From Pyropia yezoensis (Eukaryota; Rhodophyta; Bangiophyceae; Bangiales; Bangiaceae), in the NCBI GenBank assembly GCA_009829735.1, contig CM020619.1:29166063-29230062 (forward strand): 64,000 bases of DNA, read 5' to 3'. Below, piece after piece: positions 1 to 11,300 of the stretch (position 1 is the first letter of the stretch; the number at the start of each line of letters is the position of its first letter). The position numbers and the translations under genes are program-made. The notes beneath the pieces are model-generated. The model saw nothing but the letters and a program-made list of their open reading frames with translations. It was not told the origin of the DNA and searched no databases.

Positions 1-1847
1 GTGACAGTATCACAGTCGAAGCCTGTTTGTTCTGTGAGAGAAGAGTTTACCGCTACCTTGCGTCTAGCCCGTAAGGTCACGCTGCCTCCCGACTCGGTGG
101 CACACGCTGACGTTGTAACTGATTTCACGGGGAGCGGGTTGGTGCACCCTAACCCCCGTCTTGCTCGTAAGCACCAAGTGCATGTTGCCCTTGGCACGAT
201 GGACTCCAAAGCCGGAGTCCCGTGGAGGATTCAGGTGATGAACCTCAGTTCCTCACCGAGGTACTTCAAGTCGGGAGCCAAGTTCGGCTATATCGACCAA
301 CATGAGGGACCCGTGGTTGCGGTCACCCTCAACGCGGGACTGGCAAGTCGCCAGGAGCCCGTGGAGGAGAAGCACGAAGCCAAGTCGGCGGCTCCTCCTC
401 GACCCCATGTGGATATGGAGAACGTCCCACCCAAGTTGCGAGTTCAAGTTGAACGCCTCATAGACCGATACCACAAGTTGTGGGATGGTCAACTGGGATT
501 CATGAAGGCTACAGAACACCGGATCGAGTTGAAACTCGATGTGACCCCTATACGCCAACAACCGTATAGAGGGGGGCCCCGTTCAAGGGCCCTTGTCAAA
601 GAGCAAGTTGCTCGCATGGAGGCCCTAGATGTCATTGAGGCCAGCAACGCCGAGTGGGCGAGCCCTGTCGTGATCGTCCCCAAACCGGATGGGACACCAC
701 GGTTCTGTATTGACTACCGTAAGCTCAACCAGAGCACGGTGAAGGACAATTATCCTCTTCCTAGGATGGACGACTGTCTGGACTCGCTGGGGGAGGCGAA
801 CGTGTTCTCCACTCTAGACTGTAACGCGGGGTACTGGCGGATTCCCATCACCCCGGAGGACAGGCATAAAACTACATTTACTTGTCACTGTGGTACCTAC
901 CAGTGCAAACGACTACCGTTTGGAATGTGCAACGCGCCGGGAACTTTCCAGCGCGCTATGGACATGGTACTGGCCGGAGTACGGGGGCAGATCTGTCTTG
1001 TGTACCTAGAAGATATCATTGTGTTCTCCCGAACTCCGGAAGAGCACATGGACCATCTTGGTCAGGTGTTCAAGCTACTTGCTGACGCCGGTGTATCGCT
1101 GAAGGCTAGCAAGTGCCACCTTTTCACTCAAGAGGTGGAATACTTGGGACATGTTGTCCGTCCGGGACGCCTCAGCGTAAACGAGAAGAACTTGAAGGCT
1201 ATACGTCAGGCCCAGTACCTCCGGACGCAAACCCAGATGAGGAGCTTCCTCGGAATGTGTAACGTGTACAGACGTTTCACGAAGGGCTTCGCCAAGGTGG
1301 CGAAGCCGCTGAACGAGCTAGTCAGCTCGACGCGGCCGAAGAACTTGTCTCCCCCAAGTCGGGTGGAGCAGACAGCCTTTGAGACCCTTCGGGATCAGTT
1401 GTTGAACCCTCCTATCTTGGCTATACCCAGGTTGGGAGGCGATTACGTCTTAAATGTGGACGCCAGCTACGACCAACTTGGTTGTGTGCTGCTGCAGCAA
1501 CAGCCGGACAAGGAGTACTTGCCGGCAGGCTATTTCAGCGAGGGGCTGAACTCAGCCGAGCGAAACTACGGAGTCACCGAGTTGGAAGGACTCGCCGTTG
1601 TGTGGGCAGTGACGTCACTTCGTCACTACCTGGAGGGTGAGAAGTTCCTCATCCGCTGTGACCACCGCGCGTTGCAGTTCATCTTCAAGACGGATTGTAA
1701 TAACACCCGCCTCAACAGGTGGAGGGTGCGACTGGCACCCTTCAACTTTGATATCGAGTACCGTCCCGGCCGGCAACATGCCTTGGCCGATGGCCTTTCT
1801 CGGGTACCTACCGAGGGGCTGGATACCAATCCTATTGACGATGACAT
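1..1847 (+). pseudogene. pol: pol fragment: reverse transcriptase and RNase H (copy 1)
   Basis: This frame encodes the end of the protease-RT linker, the reverse transcriptase and the RNase H of a Ty3/gypsy polyprotein, which would copy element RNA to DNA in the cytoplasmic particle. Visible motifs are YRKLNQSTVKDNYPLPRMDD in RT, LPFGMCNAPGTFQRAMD, and the RNase H stretches DASYDQLGCVLL and IRCDHRAL. The catalytic box reads YLED (about 1000-1012) where the other family copies read YLDD, so the second catalytic aspartate is replaced by glutamate. The frame is open from base 1 but has no genuine start, being cut by the window edge. It runs a few codons into the solo LTR and stops at 1858-1860. 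Confidence 0.93.
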
Positions 1848-2511
1848 TGCTGTTTTCTGATAGGGGAGTAGGGTGGGTGTCCACGGTGAGGTGGTCGTGT
1901 GAATAGAGCAGGTGTGGTTGAGTGCGAAGGTGCTTTGTTGGTTATCTCCCTCCTCCTCCTCGATCCGACCTACTCGACCCCGTACATATACACGGGGTCG
2001 GCTCCCTCGCCAGCACTCATTCGCTCTCGCCGGCACGCACTCGCACTCACACTAGTACGCAAATCAATCTAACATTCGAACAAGCACAACACACGGCAGC
2101 AGCAGACTTGGGGGTGCAACGAAGGCTTGTGACACGTGGCTGCCACGTGTCACACCCAGCTTGGCGTTGTTCTTCCCCGGCGACGGGGACCTCCTTAGGA
2201 CACAGAAATGAGGGTGCCACTTGGCACGCTCTTAGACGCCCACGTGACAGCCGATCTTGAGAATCCGCGTCGCCTGGAAGCGCCAAAACAGGCAACATTG
2301 AGAGCTGCCAAGTGCCTTGGAGCGAATCCGTCCACGTGTCAGCCACGTGTCCTCAGAAGGCCCGTTCTTGTCCACGTGGCAGCCACGTGTCGTCGGTAGA
2401 CCCATCCTTGTACACGTGTCGGCCACGTGTCTTGGTTGCCGTGGCGATCAACGTCTTGTCCAGCAGCAGGGTGCCCTTCGCCATACGCGGGAACAAGTAA
2501 CAGTTCCAACA
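1848..2511. mobile_element. Solo LTR of another retrotransposon family
   Basis: This 664-bp block interrupts pol of copy 1. It begins TG and ends CA, and it is flanked by a perfect 5-bp direct repeat GACAT at 1843-1847 and 2512-2516. Removing the block and one repeat restores the reading frame found in the other copies at the same place. No gag or pol lies inside, so it is a solo LTR left by LTR-LTR recombination. A TATA-like ACATATAC at 1984-1991 is enclosed by a 9-bp inverted repeat (1975-1983 and 1992-2000). Nine CACGTG boxes follow. No LTR elsewhere in the window matches it by eye. Confidence 0.85.
2331..2440. repeat. 40-bp tandem repeat carrying paired G-boxes
   Basis: A 40-bp unit begins at 2331, 2371 and 2411; the third copy is partial. 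Each contains two CACGTG hexamers whose starts are 11 bp apart (2333/2344, 2373/2384, 2413/2424). The same 11-bp spacing occurs in a separate pair at 2133/2144, which forms a 12-bp inverted repeat, and a lone box lies at 2241. In plants CACGTG (G-box) binds bHLH and bZIP factors; a role as LTR enhancer is inference. Confidence 0.8.
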
Positions 2512-4021
2512 GACATCCCCATCGTGGGGGCAGCCACACGCTCCCGGCACGTGCTGAGCCCCGAGGTGCCAGGGAGCAAGAAGTACTTGCCCCTGTCAGT
2601 GGACGCAGTCGTAAGGGCTCAGGCCGACGATCCCTTCTGCAAGTCGCAGAGGGAGGGGCTCGACGCAGTGGCGGAGACGCGCTTCTTCATCGGAGATGAT
2701 GGCCTCCTCTTGAGGAGGGGGGCAATACAGGGGACTGAACAACTTGTCGTCCCCGCATCCCTAACGGAAAGTATCCTTGAACGGGAGCACAACGCTCCTA
2801 CAGGTGGACACCTAGGGTCTAGTACACTATAACAGACCCTGAGGACCAGGTACTACTGGCCCTCCATGGTGGTGGATATCTACAGTTGGGTGGCCACATG
2901 CACAAGTTGTGCACAGAATCGCCTCATGGATCGGCGGCCAACTACGGCCATGATGCTGTTCTCAGCCAAGGAGCCCTTCGCCGCGTTGGCGATGGACCTC
3001 CTTGGACCTCTACCAGTGACCGAGGATGGCAACCAGTACCTCCTGGTTATCTTTGATCGCTTCACGAAACTTGCGCGAGCGATCCCCCTGGCAGAGGTCA
3101 CGGCCATGTCGGTCGTGTCCGCCTTCCTGGACCATTGGGTTGCCGCGTATGGCATCCCAGATAGTACCTTGTCGGACAATGGTCCGCAGTTCGCGTCCGT
3201 GTTGTTCCAGGGAGTGCTAGACATGTTGGGGGTTCGAGCAAACTATGCCACCCCCTACCACCCACAAACTAAAGGGCGGGTGGAACGCTTCAACAAAACT
3301 ATTGTTAGGCAGCTACGCCACTACGTGAGTGAGCACGTCAAGAGTGGGACCAATACATCTCTTTTTTGACTACTGCCTACAACTCGCAGGTTCTTTCTTC
3401 TACGGGGGAAGTACCCCTTTCTTTTGTGACCCCACGCCGTGTGCGGTCTATAGCTGTACAGCGGTCACTCTCAAGTAGGGAGGCCGGTGGTAGGGCACCT
3501 ACTCCTACTGAGAGTAAGGCGGAGTTCGCCGCTAGGCTTGAGTTACTCATCACTAAAGTCATGGCTGAGATGGACAAAGCACAGAAGCGTTACAAGCGTA
3601 CCTTCGAGAAGAAGGTACGCAATGCCAAGCACGTCCCCAAGCAGGGTGACTGGGTGCTGGGACATTCGCATACCCCAACTGGGGGTAAGCTGGTGTTCCG
3701 AACGAAGGGACCATACCAGGTCCTTCGTACAGATGGACGAAGGTTCACCATCGAAAGTGACGATGGGGTCCGTACAGTTAACGGACAGGACGTGGCAAAA
3801 GTTGCGCCACCTCCTATAGGCGACCCAGCTTGGGCGCGTGCGCTACAAGCATGGCGTTTGCCTTACCTGCCTGCGGCCAAACAGGGTCCGCAGGAGTACG
3901 TGTTCGACAAGTTCGTCGACCACAGGTGGGATGAGGATACTAACCGCCTCATGTTGAGGGTGCGTTGGTTTGGCTATCGTGCCAAGGATGAAACCTGGGA
4001 GTATCTAGTGGACCTCCCTGT
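2512..4021 (+). pseudogene. pol: pol fragment: integrase and chromodomain (copy 1)
   Basis: After the solo LTR the pol frame resumes. It encodes the zinc-binding H2C2 region, the integrase core (AMDLLGPLP, LSDNGPQFAS, GRVERFNKTI) and most of the chromodomain. Integrase inserts element cDNA, and the chromodomain probably guides it to marked chromatin. The Tyr codon found in copies 2 and 5 is TAA at 2830-2832. A 1-nt deletion near 3344 shifts the remainder into another frame that stays open from 3366 to 4115. Similarity to the family ends at about 4021, inside the chromodomain tail, so the last 30 residues of that open frame are unrelated read-through. Confidence 0.92.
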
Positions 4022-4558
4022 GGGAGATTGGGCCGGAATTCGGTACCAATACTTTGGAGATTCGGGTCAAGTGGACCTGACCGGAAGTCGAAATTCACCC
4101 GACCCACGATGGTGAAACTTCTGACTTTCGGACGGGAATTCGACTAGGACTTCCGACATACTAGAGCAGGGTAATGCTGCTGGTATTTGTCTCTTGGGAT
4201 TTTTGCACGGAAGCCAGACGGATTTCTACGCTTTGAGTGCTTTGCTTGTGGAATGATCTGATTGGTTTGTTGAGTGTTCATTTTCTGAGTGTTTTGCGGG
4301 GTTGCGTGAGCGTGTGAGGAGGGTTGATAAGGAGGGACAGCAAGGCGGGGAGAGCCCGCCTTGGCTGGCCAAGCAAGTAAACACCGTCTGGCTCCGACAC
4401 ATCTTGTTCGTGCCTTGGTGAGTGGACCCGCTCACCGCACGCAAGTCGCGTGTTCGGCGGTCTGGACGTGCTTGCTTCCGGTGTCCCAAGGTTGGATATC
4501 GGCAATACTCCTCTTCCTTCCCTGACTCGGGGTTGGTTGTTGGGAGTACTGCTACAGT

Positions 4559-4576
4559 TGGTGGATCAGCGGGGGA
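4559..4576 (+). other. Putative primer-binding site, relic D1
   Basis: TGGTGGATCAGCGGGGGA follows a GCTACA that could end an LTR, with two spacer bases. It differs at two or three positions from TGGTGGAGCAGCAGGGGA found behind other LTRs here. The primer tRNA is not identified. Confidence 0.45.
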
Positions 4577-5668
4577 GAGGATATCGACTTTGGTACCTCC
4601 CTTGACCGGAGACGGGACCAAGTTGGCCCCTCTCCCCCTTCGGCACCGAGACTTCCGGTGACACGATCGACTCGCCTACGTTCCGAGCGTTCGCTGGGTG
4701 ACGAGGTTGGCCACTGTGAGTCTTGGTGGGAGACCCGGAGTTTCGGGAAACCTCACCGCCTTCCTTGAGGCAGGTGGAGGGGTGAAACGTGCTCTAGGAC
4801 CTCCCTAGCTGACGATCCCCGACTCTGGACACCGTTTGGTTGTTTTGGTTGACTCCACGTGACTCTTGTGGAGATGGCTGGTGAGGGACACCCCCCCATT
4901 GCGCCGAGTGTACCTGGGGAGGGGGAGCGTAGTCCTCCCCCGACGGGCGGAGTACCACCCAGGCCGGGCAGTGCGGATGTGGTGGGTCCAGAGGTTGGAC
5001 ACCGACGGCGGTCGGCCAGTGTGGCGTTCTGAGCCCCTGGGACCGTTGGAACCCGGGAGACTGACTTGGGACCCGGCTGGCAGCGTTACGTGGAACCACG
5101 CGCTGGCCGAGGATCCCTGCATCGGTGGCCCGGGGCAGTGGCGACGCGCCCGGTGCCCTGATTGGTCACCCGGAGCGATGGACTTGCCGGGTTGGGGCAT
5201 ACTGACCTTCGGGTTATTTGTTTGATTTTTCGCATTTGTTTTCCTTGCGTGATTTCGTGTCTTTCCCCTTTTTCCCACTGGGTTTTTTTTGGGGATTGAC
5301 ATTTGTGTGTGGGGGGATTTCGCTTGCTTTTTGTGTGTTGGCCCGGTGAGCGGCCGGTGCCTTGCTGGCACTTGGCCCGCTGGGGGCGCCCTCTGGGGGC
5401 CTCGCTCAGGGCCCCTGGAGGGGCCAGGGGGGGGAGGTTCTTGAGGGGTGCTCCGGGGTTCTCCCCGGGGCCATCTTGTAAAATCAACAGTACTTTGGGT
5501 TCCTTCTCCCTCGGGCTTTTGTTTTGTTTACCTTTGCCTCTTATCGTGGCGGGCGAGTGGATCAGCAAGGGCTCTTACCTGTTCCTTCCTGGGCTTCGGA
5601 CTGTGGTCTCTGTGTGTGTGGTTGTGGGTTCTGGGTCCGGGAATCTCGGTCCCATTACGCTACATTTA

Positions 5669-5686
5669 TGGTGGAGCAGCAGGGGA
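5669..5686 (+). other. Putative primer-binding site, relic D2
   Basis: TGGTGGAGCAGCAGGGGA lies just behind an LTR-like end CGCTACA and is identical to the motif behind the family 1 LTR at 50511. The upstream sequence is not family 1, so this marks another LTR family using the same or a similar primer. Confidence 0.55.
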
Positions 5687-5810
5687 GGGCTTCACTCTTC
5701 TCCCGTATCGGGACAGCCCTCTTCTTTTTCTGTGGCGTTTGGTTCCTTGGTTCCCGTTTCTGGTAACGAGATCGTTTGGTTCAGGTCGAATGCCGCACGG
5801 CCAACTTGAC

Positions 5811-6279
5811 TGTGGCAGTATTCACCCCCAGGTAGGGGGGCAACACGTGCCATGCAAGGGGCGGCAGGCCACTAGCCTGATCCGTTCCTCCCCCTGCATT
5901 TGGGTCCATATTCCCTAAGTTTCGGATAGTTAGCTTAGTAGTAAATCCAACTTGGATTTGAGGGTTTTCTGCATTTATCGTCTCGAATTTTCGTGTGGCC
6001 CGGTGGGCAGGTGCTGGGGTGGGAGATTCTGAGTGGCGAGATTCTGAGTGGACCCTGGGGGGATAAGGGGAGGGACAGCGGGGCTTGGCCCTGCGTCCCC
6101 GTCCCGACCAAGAAACTGTTGGACCATACACCATCCTCTTGTTTGTCCGTGGGGGGTTTGCCCCACAACAGGGACAGAGTGTGTGCGACTTGCACTTCTT
6201 CCGGTTCCCCCGACACGGGAGGCAGCCCTAGCACACCGCCCCAACTTGGGTGCCGTGTGTGCTAGTGGTTTTTGCCACA
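5811..6279 (+). repeat. 5' LTR, copy 2
   Basis: 469 bp, beginning TGTGGCA and ending TGCCACA, a perfect 7-bp terminal inverted repeat. The same length and ends recur at 14718, 24977, 50040 and 57816. Confidence 0.96.
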
Positions 6280-6281
6280 TT

Positions 6282-6300
6282 TGGTGGAGAAGCAGGGGAC
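6282..6300 (+). other. Putative primer-binding site, copy 2
   Basis: TGGTGGAGAAGCAGGGGAC begins two bases after the LTR. Copy 5 has the unmutated form at 50511-50529. It would pair with the 3' end of a host tRNA to start minus-strand DNA synthesis. It does not match the common plant initiator-Met primer site; the tRNA is not identified. Confidence 0.7.
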
Positions 6301-6398
6301 AGAGGTAAACTTTACCTCCGGGTGCACCCGGGTGTAGGGGGCCCTCTGTCTCTGAGGAACGGTGGTCTTGGACCGTGTCATACGGATCGTCAGCCAAC

Positions 6399-8345
6399 AT
6401 GGCTAGTTCGGACCCCCCGTCGTCCGGGGAGTACACGGGTGACGCACGTACTTCAGTGCCTTTGAATACTGGTGAGACACAGGTGGGTTTACCTGGGGTC
6501 GCAGAGGGACTAGAGGTCCCTCAAGCCAGCAGGACTGGAAGTACGGGCGGGCAACAGGCCACCCCGACTCAGTCGGGAGTTCACTCGGGTGACACTTCTG
6601 ATGTGGGTGGGCCGAAGTCTGGCCACCGTGTGGTATACTCAACGGGAACGTCCCAAGGGGTGAGAACTGTCCCCGCGGGTTCCACTCGGGTTGGAGCCAA
6701 CTTTGGCTTGGAGTCGTCGCCAACTAGGCTTTCGGAGGACGGTGGACCTCCGTTGGTCGGCGATGGGCTCGCGCCCATGCCCCCGGTTGAGACCCCTGAG
6801 GAACGTGGTTACCCCTCAGGTGGACTCCCGGAGGCGGACCGAGACTCAACTGGAGTCGTCAATCCACTCCTCGCGGAAACTGTCCGTCGGGAGGCGACCA
6901 ATGTGTTGCGGCAGACTTTGCCGGACCTGGTGGTCACGATGACGAATACTATTCTGAATCAAATTGTGGCGAGTTTGCCAGATGGCCTTAATGTCCAAAC
7001 CGGATTGGGGCTTTCGAGCCCGCAGGCGCAGGGGGAATCCTCCCTTACGCCTATCTCTGGTCGCCCCGAAATGGGGGCGACACCTGTGACTCCCAACGAG
7101 GGAGCCACACCATACTCGGTGGGGCATACGCCCTTCACGGGGGAGTTCCCCCCGGAAACGCCGGCGGCTACACCAAGCGCGCCGCGCCGGACTACAGGCA
7201 CTGAGAGTGAACTTACCCCAGTGCCACAGCGGCTGTTCCCTCAACGTGAGGTGCCGCCCAAGATCCAGGTAGCCAACCCGGTCTACCAGAGGATTTTTGA
7301 CTGTGAGACCTACGCCCTCCACAACAAGTCGGTGGCGTATGGTCCTGACCAGGCCCGAGCCATGGGCCGTGCCAAGAAGAATGCACTTCATTCTTTTGGG
7401 CACAAAGCGGAGTGGGACGGAACTCCCCCCCTCCGTGTCTTTGAGTTCCTACGTCGTTTCACAAAAGCCTGTGACGACAATGCCATAAGTGAAGGCATGG
7501 CTTTTTACATGCTACAGGAGTTTACGAAGGGCGACCTACGGACAGAACTTATGTCCGTCATGCCCAGCTCCTTAAGTGGAGGCGCTGGGGAGGTGACGTC
7601 CTATTTGGAGCTCGTCAACTGGTTGTTGAGAGCCATGGTTGATGAGGCAGCGTTGGCTTCTCAAGTCGAGGAGTTTACGCAAGCCCATCAGGAAGAGGCG
7701 GAGGACGAGTTGTCCTTTGCGGAGCGAGTCCGTAAGCTCAACAATCTTTGTGGGTTTCTTCATCCACAAGCTGTGGTGAAGAGTCGGTTTGTGGAGGGAC
7801 TCCATTGGTCAGTCCGGATGGAGACCCGGGAGCATAACACTGCCCGGGCGACCCTGGCCGAGTTGGCCAGGCTCGCCTATCGCAGAGGCGAGGCCTACCG
7901 CAAGTTGCGGGAGGAACAACGCCAGGAGCGTCAGGCCGAGTTGGCCAAGGAACGGGAGGAGGCGCGCCAGGCCAGAGAATTGAGAGAGGCACGCCGAATC
8001 CGCAAGGAGAGGGTGGTAGCTGCCGTGGGAACTTCCCAGGGTATCCCTTCGTCTTCCCCAGTTGGGAAGACCCCTCCCGGAACGGACCATCGGTGTTGGA
8101 ACTGCAACTCCGATGGTCACTGGGCATATGATTGCCCCAAGTTGAGTAAACGCATCCAACAACTTGTTAGGAATGCGAGTAAAAAGTCGGCTACGAACGA
8201 AGTATGTTCACGCCGCGAGGGTGGGTCTCGACCGGTCGTTGCGGTCGCCACACCCTCGGCGGAGGAGGCGGACACGTCGTCCTCGGACTCGTCGTCTTCC
8301 TCCCCGCCCTCAGATTCGGACGCCAAGTCGGCGGGAAACGAATGA
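6399..8345 (+). CDS. gag: Gag structural protein, copy 2
   Basis: Encodes a 648-residue Gag that would assemble the virus-like particle and package element RNA. The first ATG is at 6399 (MASSDPPSSGEYTGD); an in-frame GTG at 6375 is less likely. The N-terminal 300 residues are Pro/Gly/Thr-rich and low in complexity. A retrotransposon-gag capsid-like region follows (FLRRFTKACDDNAISEGMA onward). Next is a charged Glu/Arg-rich coiled-coil-like stretch. A CX2CX4HX4C zinc knuckle lies at residues 566-579 (CWNCNSDGHWAYDC), and the tail is Ser-rich and acidic. The stop overlaps the ATG of pol as ATGA at 8342-8345. The frame is intact. Confidence 0.93.
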   Translation: MASSDPPSSGEYTGDARTSVPLNTGETQVGLPGVAEGLEVPQASRTGSTGGQQATPTQSGVHSGDTSDVGGPKSGHRVVYSTGTSQGVRTVPAGSTRVGANFGLESSPTRLSEDGGPPLVGDGLAPMPPVETPEERGYPSGGLPEADRDSTGVVNPLLAETVRREATNVLRQTLPDLVVTMTNTILNQIVASLPDGLNVQTGLGLSSPQAQGESSLTPISGRPEMGATPVTPNEGATPYSVGHTPFTGEFPPETPAATPSAPRRTTGTESELTPVPQRLFPQREVPPKIQVANPVYQRIFDCETYALHNKSVAYGPDQARAMGRAKKNALHSFGHKAEWDGTPPLRVFEFLRRFTKACDDNAISEGMAFYMLQEFTKGDLRTELMSVMPSSLSGGAGEVTSYLELVNWLLRAMVDEAALASQVEEFTQAHQEEAEDELSFAERVRKLNNLCGFLHPQAVVKSRFVEGLHWSVRMETREHNTARATLAELARLAYRRGEAYRKLREEQRQERQAELAKEREEARQARELREARRIRKERVVAAVGTSQGIPSSSPVGKTPPGTDHRCWNCNSDGHWAYDCPKLSKRIQQLVRNASKKSATNEVCSRREGGSRPVVAVATPSAEEADTSSSDSSSSSPPSDSDAKSAGNE

Positions 8346-11300
8346 CCGTTGGGGCTGGTCGTCCGAAGCTCACAACGGCAGCCTCGGCCAAGTGGGCCAG
8401 GAGGACGAACCAACCGTGCCGGATACTGCGGCGACCTAAGGGAGTCCGCCCACCTCGGGTAGGACTCCCCAAGAACGTAAACCCACGTCGGGTCATCGGG
8501 GTGCTGACGGGTGAGAACTTCCAGGTGGCTGGACGGGTGCAACTTGCCCCCGGCCGTGCATGCTGTACCCGTATCGTACTTGATACCGGGTCAGGAGCCT
8601 GATTGATACGCAAGTCGCTATTACCAAAGGAGGTGAAGCTCCAACGCTGGAGGTCCAAAGCTGACCATATGATTGACATCAATGGTGGGGTACTTCCCAT
8701 CGTTGGTGCCGTGACCCTACCAACTAGGTTGGGGACCCATGAGGTCGACGTGACCTATGGCGTAGTTGAGAATATATCGGTACCCCTGCTTCTGGGTACC
8801 CCTTATGTTGTTACACAAGTGCCTTTGATTTGTGGCCCTGAGTACTGGGTCAAGTTGATGAATGGGGAGACTATCCCCATCCTTGGTAAGGGAAAGTCTG
8901 TGGCTCCTGTGACAGTCTCACAGTCGAAGCCTGTTTGTTCGGTGAGGAAAGGGTTTACTGCTACCCTGCGTTTAGCCCGCAAAGTCACGTTGCCCCCCAA
9001 CTCGGTGGCGCACGTTGATGTTGTAACTGATTTTACGGGGAACGGGTTGGTGCACCCTCACCCCCGTCTTGCTCGCAAGCACCAAGTGCATGTTGCCCTT
9101 GGCACGATGGACTCCAAAGCCGGAGTCCCGTGGAGGATACAGGTGATGAACCTGAGCCCGATGCCCAAGTACTTCAAGTCGGGAGCCAAGTTCGGCTATA
9201 TCGACCAACACGAGGGACCGGTAGTAGCGGTCACCCTCAACGCGGGCGCAAGTAGCGACCCGAAGTCCGGAAAGGAGAAGCATGAAGCCAAGTCGGCCGC
9301 CTCTCCTCGACCCCATGTGAACATGGAGGGTGTCCCCCCCAGGTTGAGGGTTCAAGTTGAACGCCTCTTGGACCAATATCACAAGTTGTGGGATGGTCAA
9401 TTGGGACTCATGAGAGCCACCCAACACCGGATCGAGTTGAAGCCCGGTGCACCCCCTATACGCCAACAACCGTATAGGGGAGGACCTCGTTCAAGGGCCC
9501 TCGTTAAGGAGCAAGTTGCTCGCATGGAGGCCCTCGATGTGATCGAGGCCAGCAACGCCGAGTGGGCGAGTCCGGTGGTTATCGTCCCCAAAGTTGATGG
9601 GACCCCCCGGTTTCGTATCGACTACCGTAAGCTCAACGAGAGCACGGTGAAGGACAGTTATCCCCTACCTAGGATGGATGACTGTCTGGACTCTCTGGGG
9701 GAGGCAAACGTGTTCTCTACCCTAGACTGTAACGCGGGGTACTGGCAAATTCCCATTGCCCCGGAGGACAGGCATAAAACTATTTTTACCTGTCACTGTG
9801 GTACCTACCAGTGCAAGCGTCTACCGTTTGGACTGTGCAACGCGCCGGCAACTTTCCAGCGCGCTATGGACATGATTCTGGCCGGAGTACGGTGGCAGAT
9901 CTGTCTTGTGTACCTAGACGATATCATTGTGTTCTCCCGAAGTCCGGAGGAACACATTGGCCATCTTGGCCAGGTGTTCAAGCTACTTGCTGACGCCGGT
10001 GTGTCACTGAAAGCGAGTAAGTGCCACCTCTTTACTCAAGAGGTGGAGTACTTGGGACATGTTGTCCATCCGGGGCGTCTCAGTGTTAACGAGAAGAACT
10101 TGAGGGCCATTCGTAAGGCTCAGTACCCCCGGACCCAGACCCAGATGAGGAGCTTCCTCGGGATGTGTAACGAGTACCGACGTTTCACCAAGGGCTTCGC
10201 CAAGGTGGCGAAGCCGTTGAATGAGCTAGTGAGCTCAACGCTACCGAAGAACCTGCCTCCCCCAGGTCGGGCGGAGCAGGAATCCTTTGAGACTCTTCGG
10301 GACCTTCTGCTGAAGCCCCCCATCTTGGCTATTCCCAGGTTGGGAGGCCACTACATCCTGGATGTGGACGCTAGCTACGACCAACTTGGTTGTGTGTTGC
10401 TTCAGCAGCAGCCGGACAAGGAGTACTTGCCGGTGGGATACTTTAGTAAGGGGCTGAATTCGGCCGAGAAGAACTACGGAGTCACCGAGTTGGAAGGACT
10501 CGCAGTGGTGTGGGCGGTGACGTCACTTCGTCACTACCTGGAGGGTGAGAAGTTCCTCATCCGCTGTGACCACCGCGCGTTGCAGTTCATCTTTAAGACG
10601 GACTGTACGAACACTCGTCTCAACCGGTGGAGGGTGCGACTGGCACCCTTCAACTTTGACATTGAATACCGACCTGGCAGGCAACATGCCCTTGCCGACG
10701 GCCTCTCTCGGGTACATACCGAGGGGCTGGACACTAACCCAGTCGATGAGGACATCCCCATCGTGGGGGTAGTCACGCGCTCGGGTCAGGCGTTGAACCC
10801 CGAGGCGCCAGGGAACAAGAAGTACTTGCCCCTGTCCCTGGACGAGGTGGTGAAGGCCCAGGCCGAGGATCCCTTCTGCAAGTCGCAGAGGGATATACTG
10901 GATACAGTGGTAGAGACGCGTTTCTTTCTGGGAGACGATGGCCTCCTCATGAGGATGGGGGTATTCCAGGGGACCGAACAACTTGTCGTCCCCGCATCCC
11001 TCAAGGACAGTATCCTTGAGAGGGAGCACAACGCTCCCACGGGTGGACACCTGGGGTCTAGTAAACTGTACCAGACCCTGAGGACCAGGTACTACTGGCC
11101 GTCCATGGCGGTGGACATCTACAGTTGGGTGGCTGCCTGCACAAGTTGTGCACAGAATCGTCTGATGGAACGGCGGCCTACTACGGCTATGCTATTGTTC
11201 CCGGCCAAGGAGCCCTTCGCCGCGTTGGCGATGGACATCCTTGGGCCACTGCCCGTGACCGAGGAGGGCAACCAGTACCTCCTGGTCATCTGTGACCGCT

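Larger units (their letters stand above)
1..4021 (+). mobile_element. Ty3/gypsy chromovirus, family 1 copy 1 (partial)
   Basis: The window opens inside pol of a Ty3/gypsy element. It aligns from about 8911 of the complete copy at 5811-15186 and is closely similar until about 4021, where the chromodomain tail stops matching and unrelated sequence begins. Its 3' end and LTR are therefore missing, and its 5' end is cut by the window edge. A 664-bp solo LTR of another family interrupts it at 1848-2511. The copy is dead: the RT active site is changed, there is a premature stop at 2830-2832, and a 1-nt deletion lies near 3344. Confidence 0.93.
4022..5810. other. Relics of other LTR retrotransposons
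   Basis: No intact gene is visible. Two places look like LTR-end/primer-site junctions: GCTACA ending at 4556 followed by a TGG-starting motif, and GCTACA ending at 5664 followed by a second. A 10-bp-arm hairpin occurs around 4341-4363 (arms CAAGGCGGG/CCCGCCTTG). An ATG at 4874 opens a 52-codon Pro/Gly-rich frame (MAGEGHPPIAPSVPGEG) that resembles gag N-termini in composition only. The complete element starting at 5811 is inserted into the leader of the second relic. Confidence 0.5.

Noticed and set aside
5303..5918. Overlapping 150-170-codon frames
   Set aside because: Low complexity, crossing an LTR boundary at 5811, no domain.
6375..6398. GTG start eight codons upstream of the gag ATG
   Set aside because: A eukaryotic gag is expected to start at the ATG at 6399; the same applies to 50604 against 50628.
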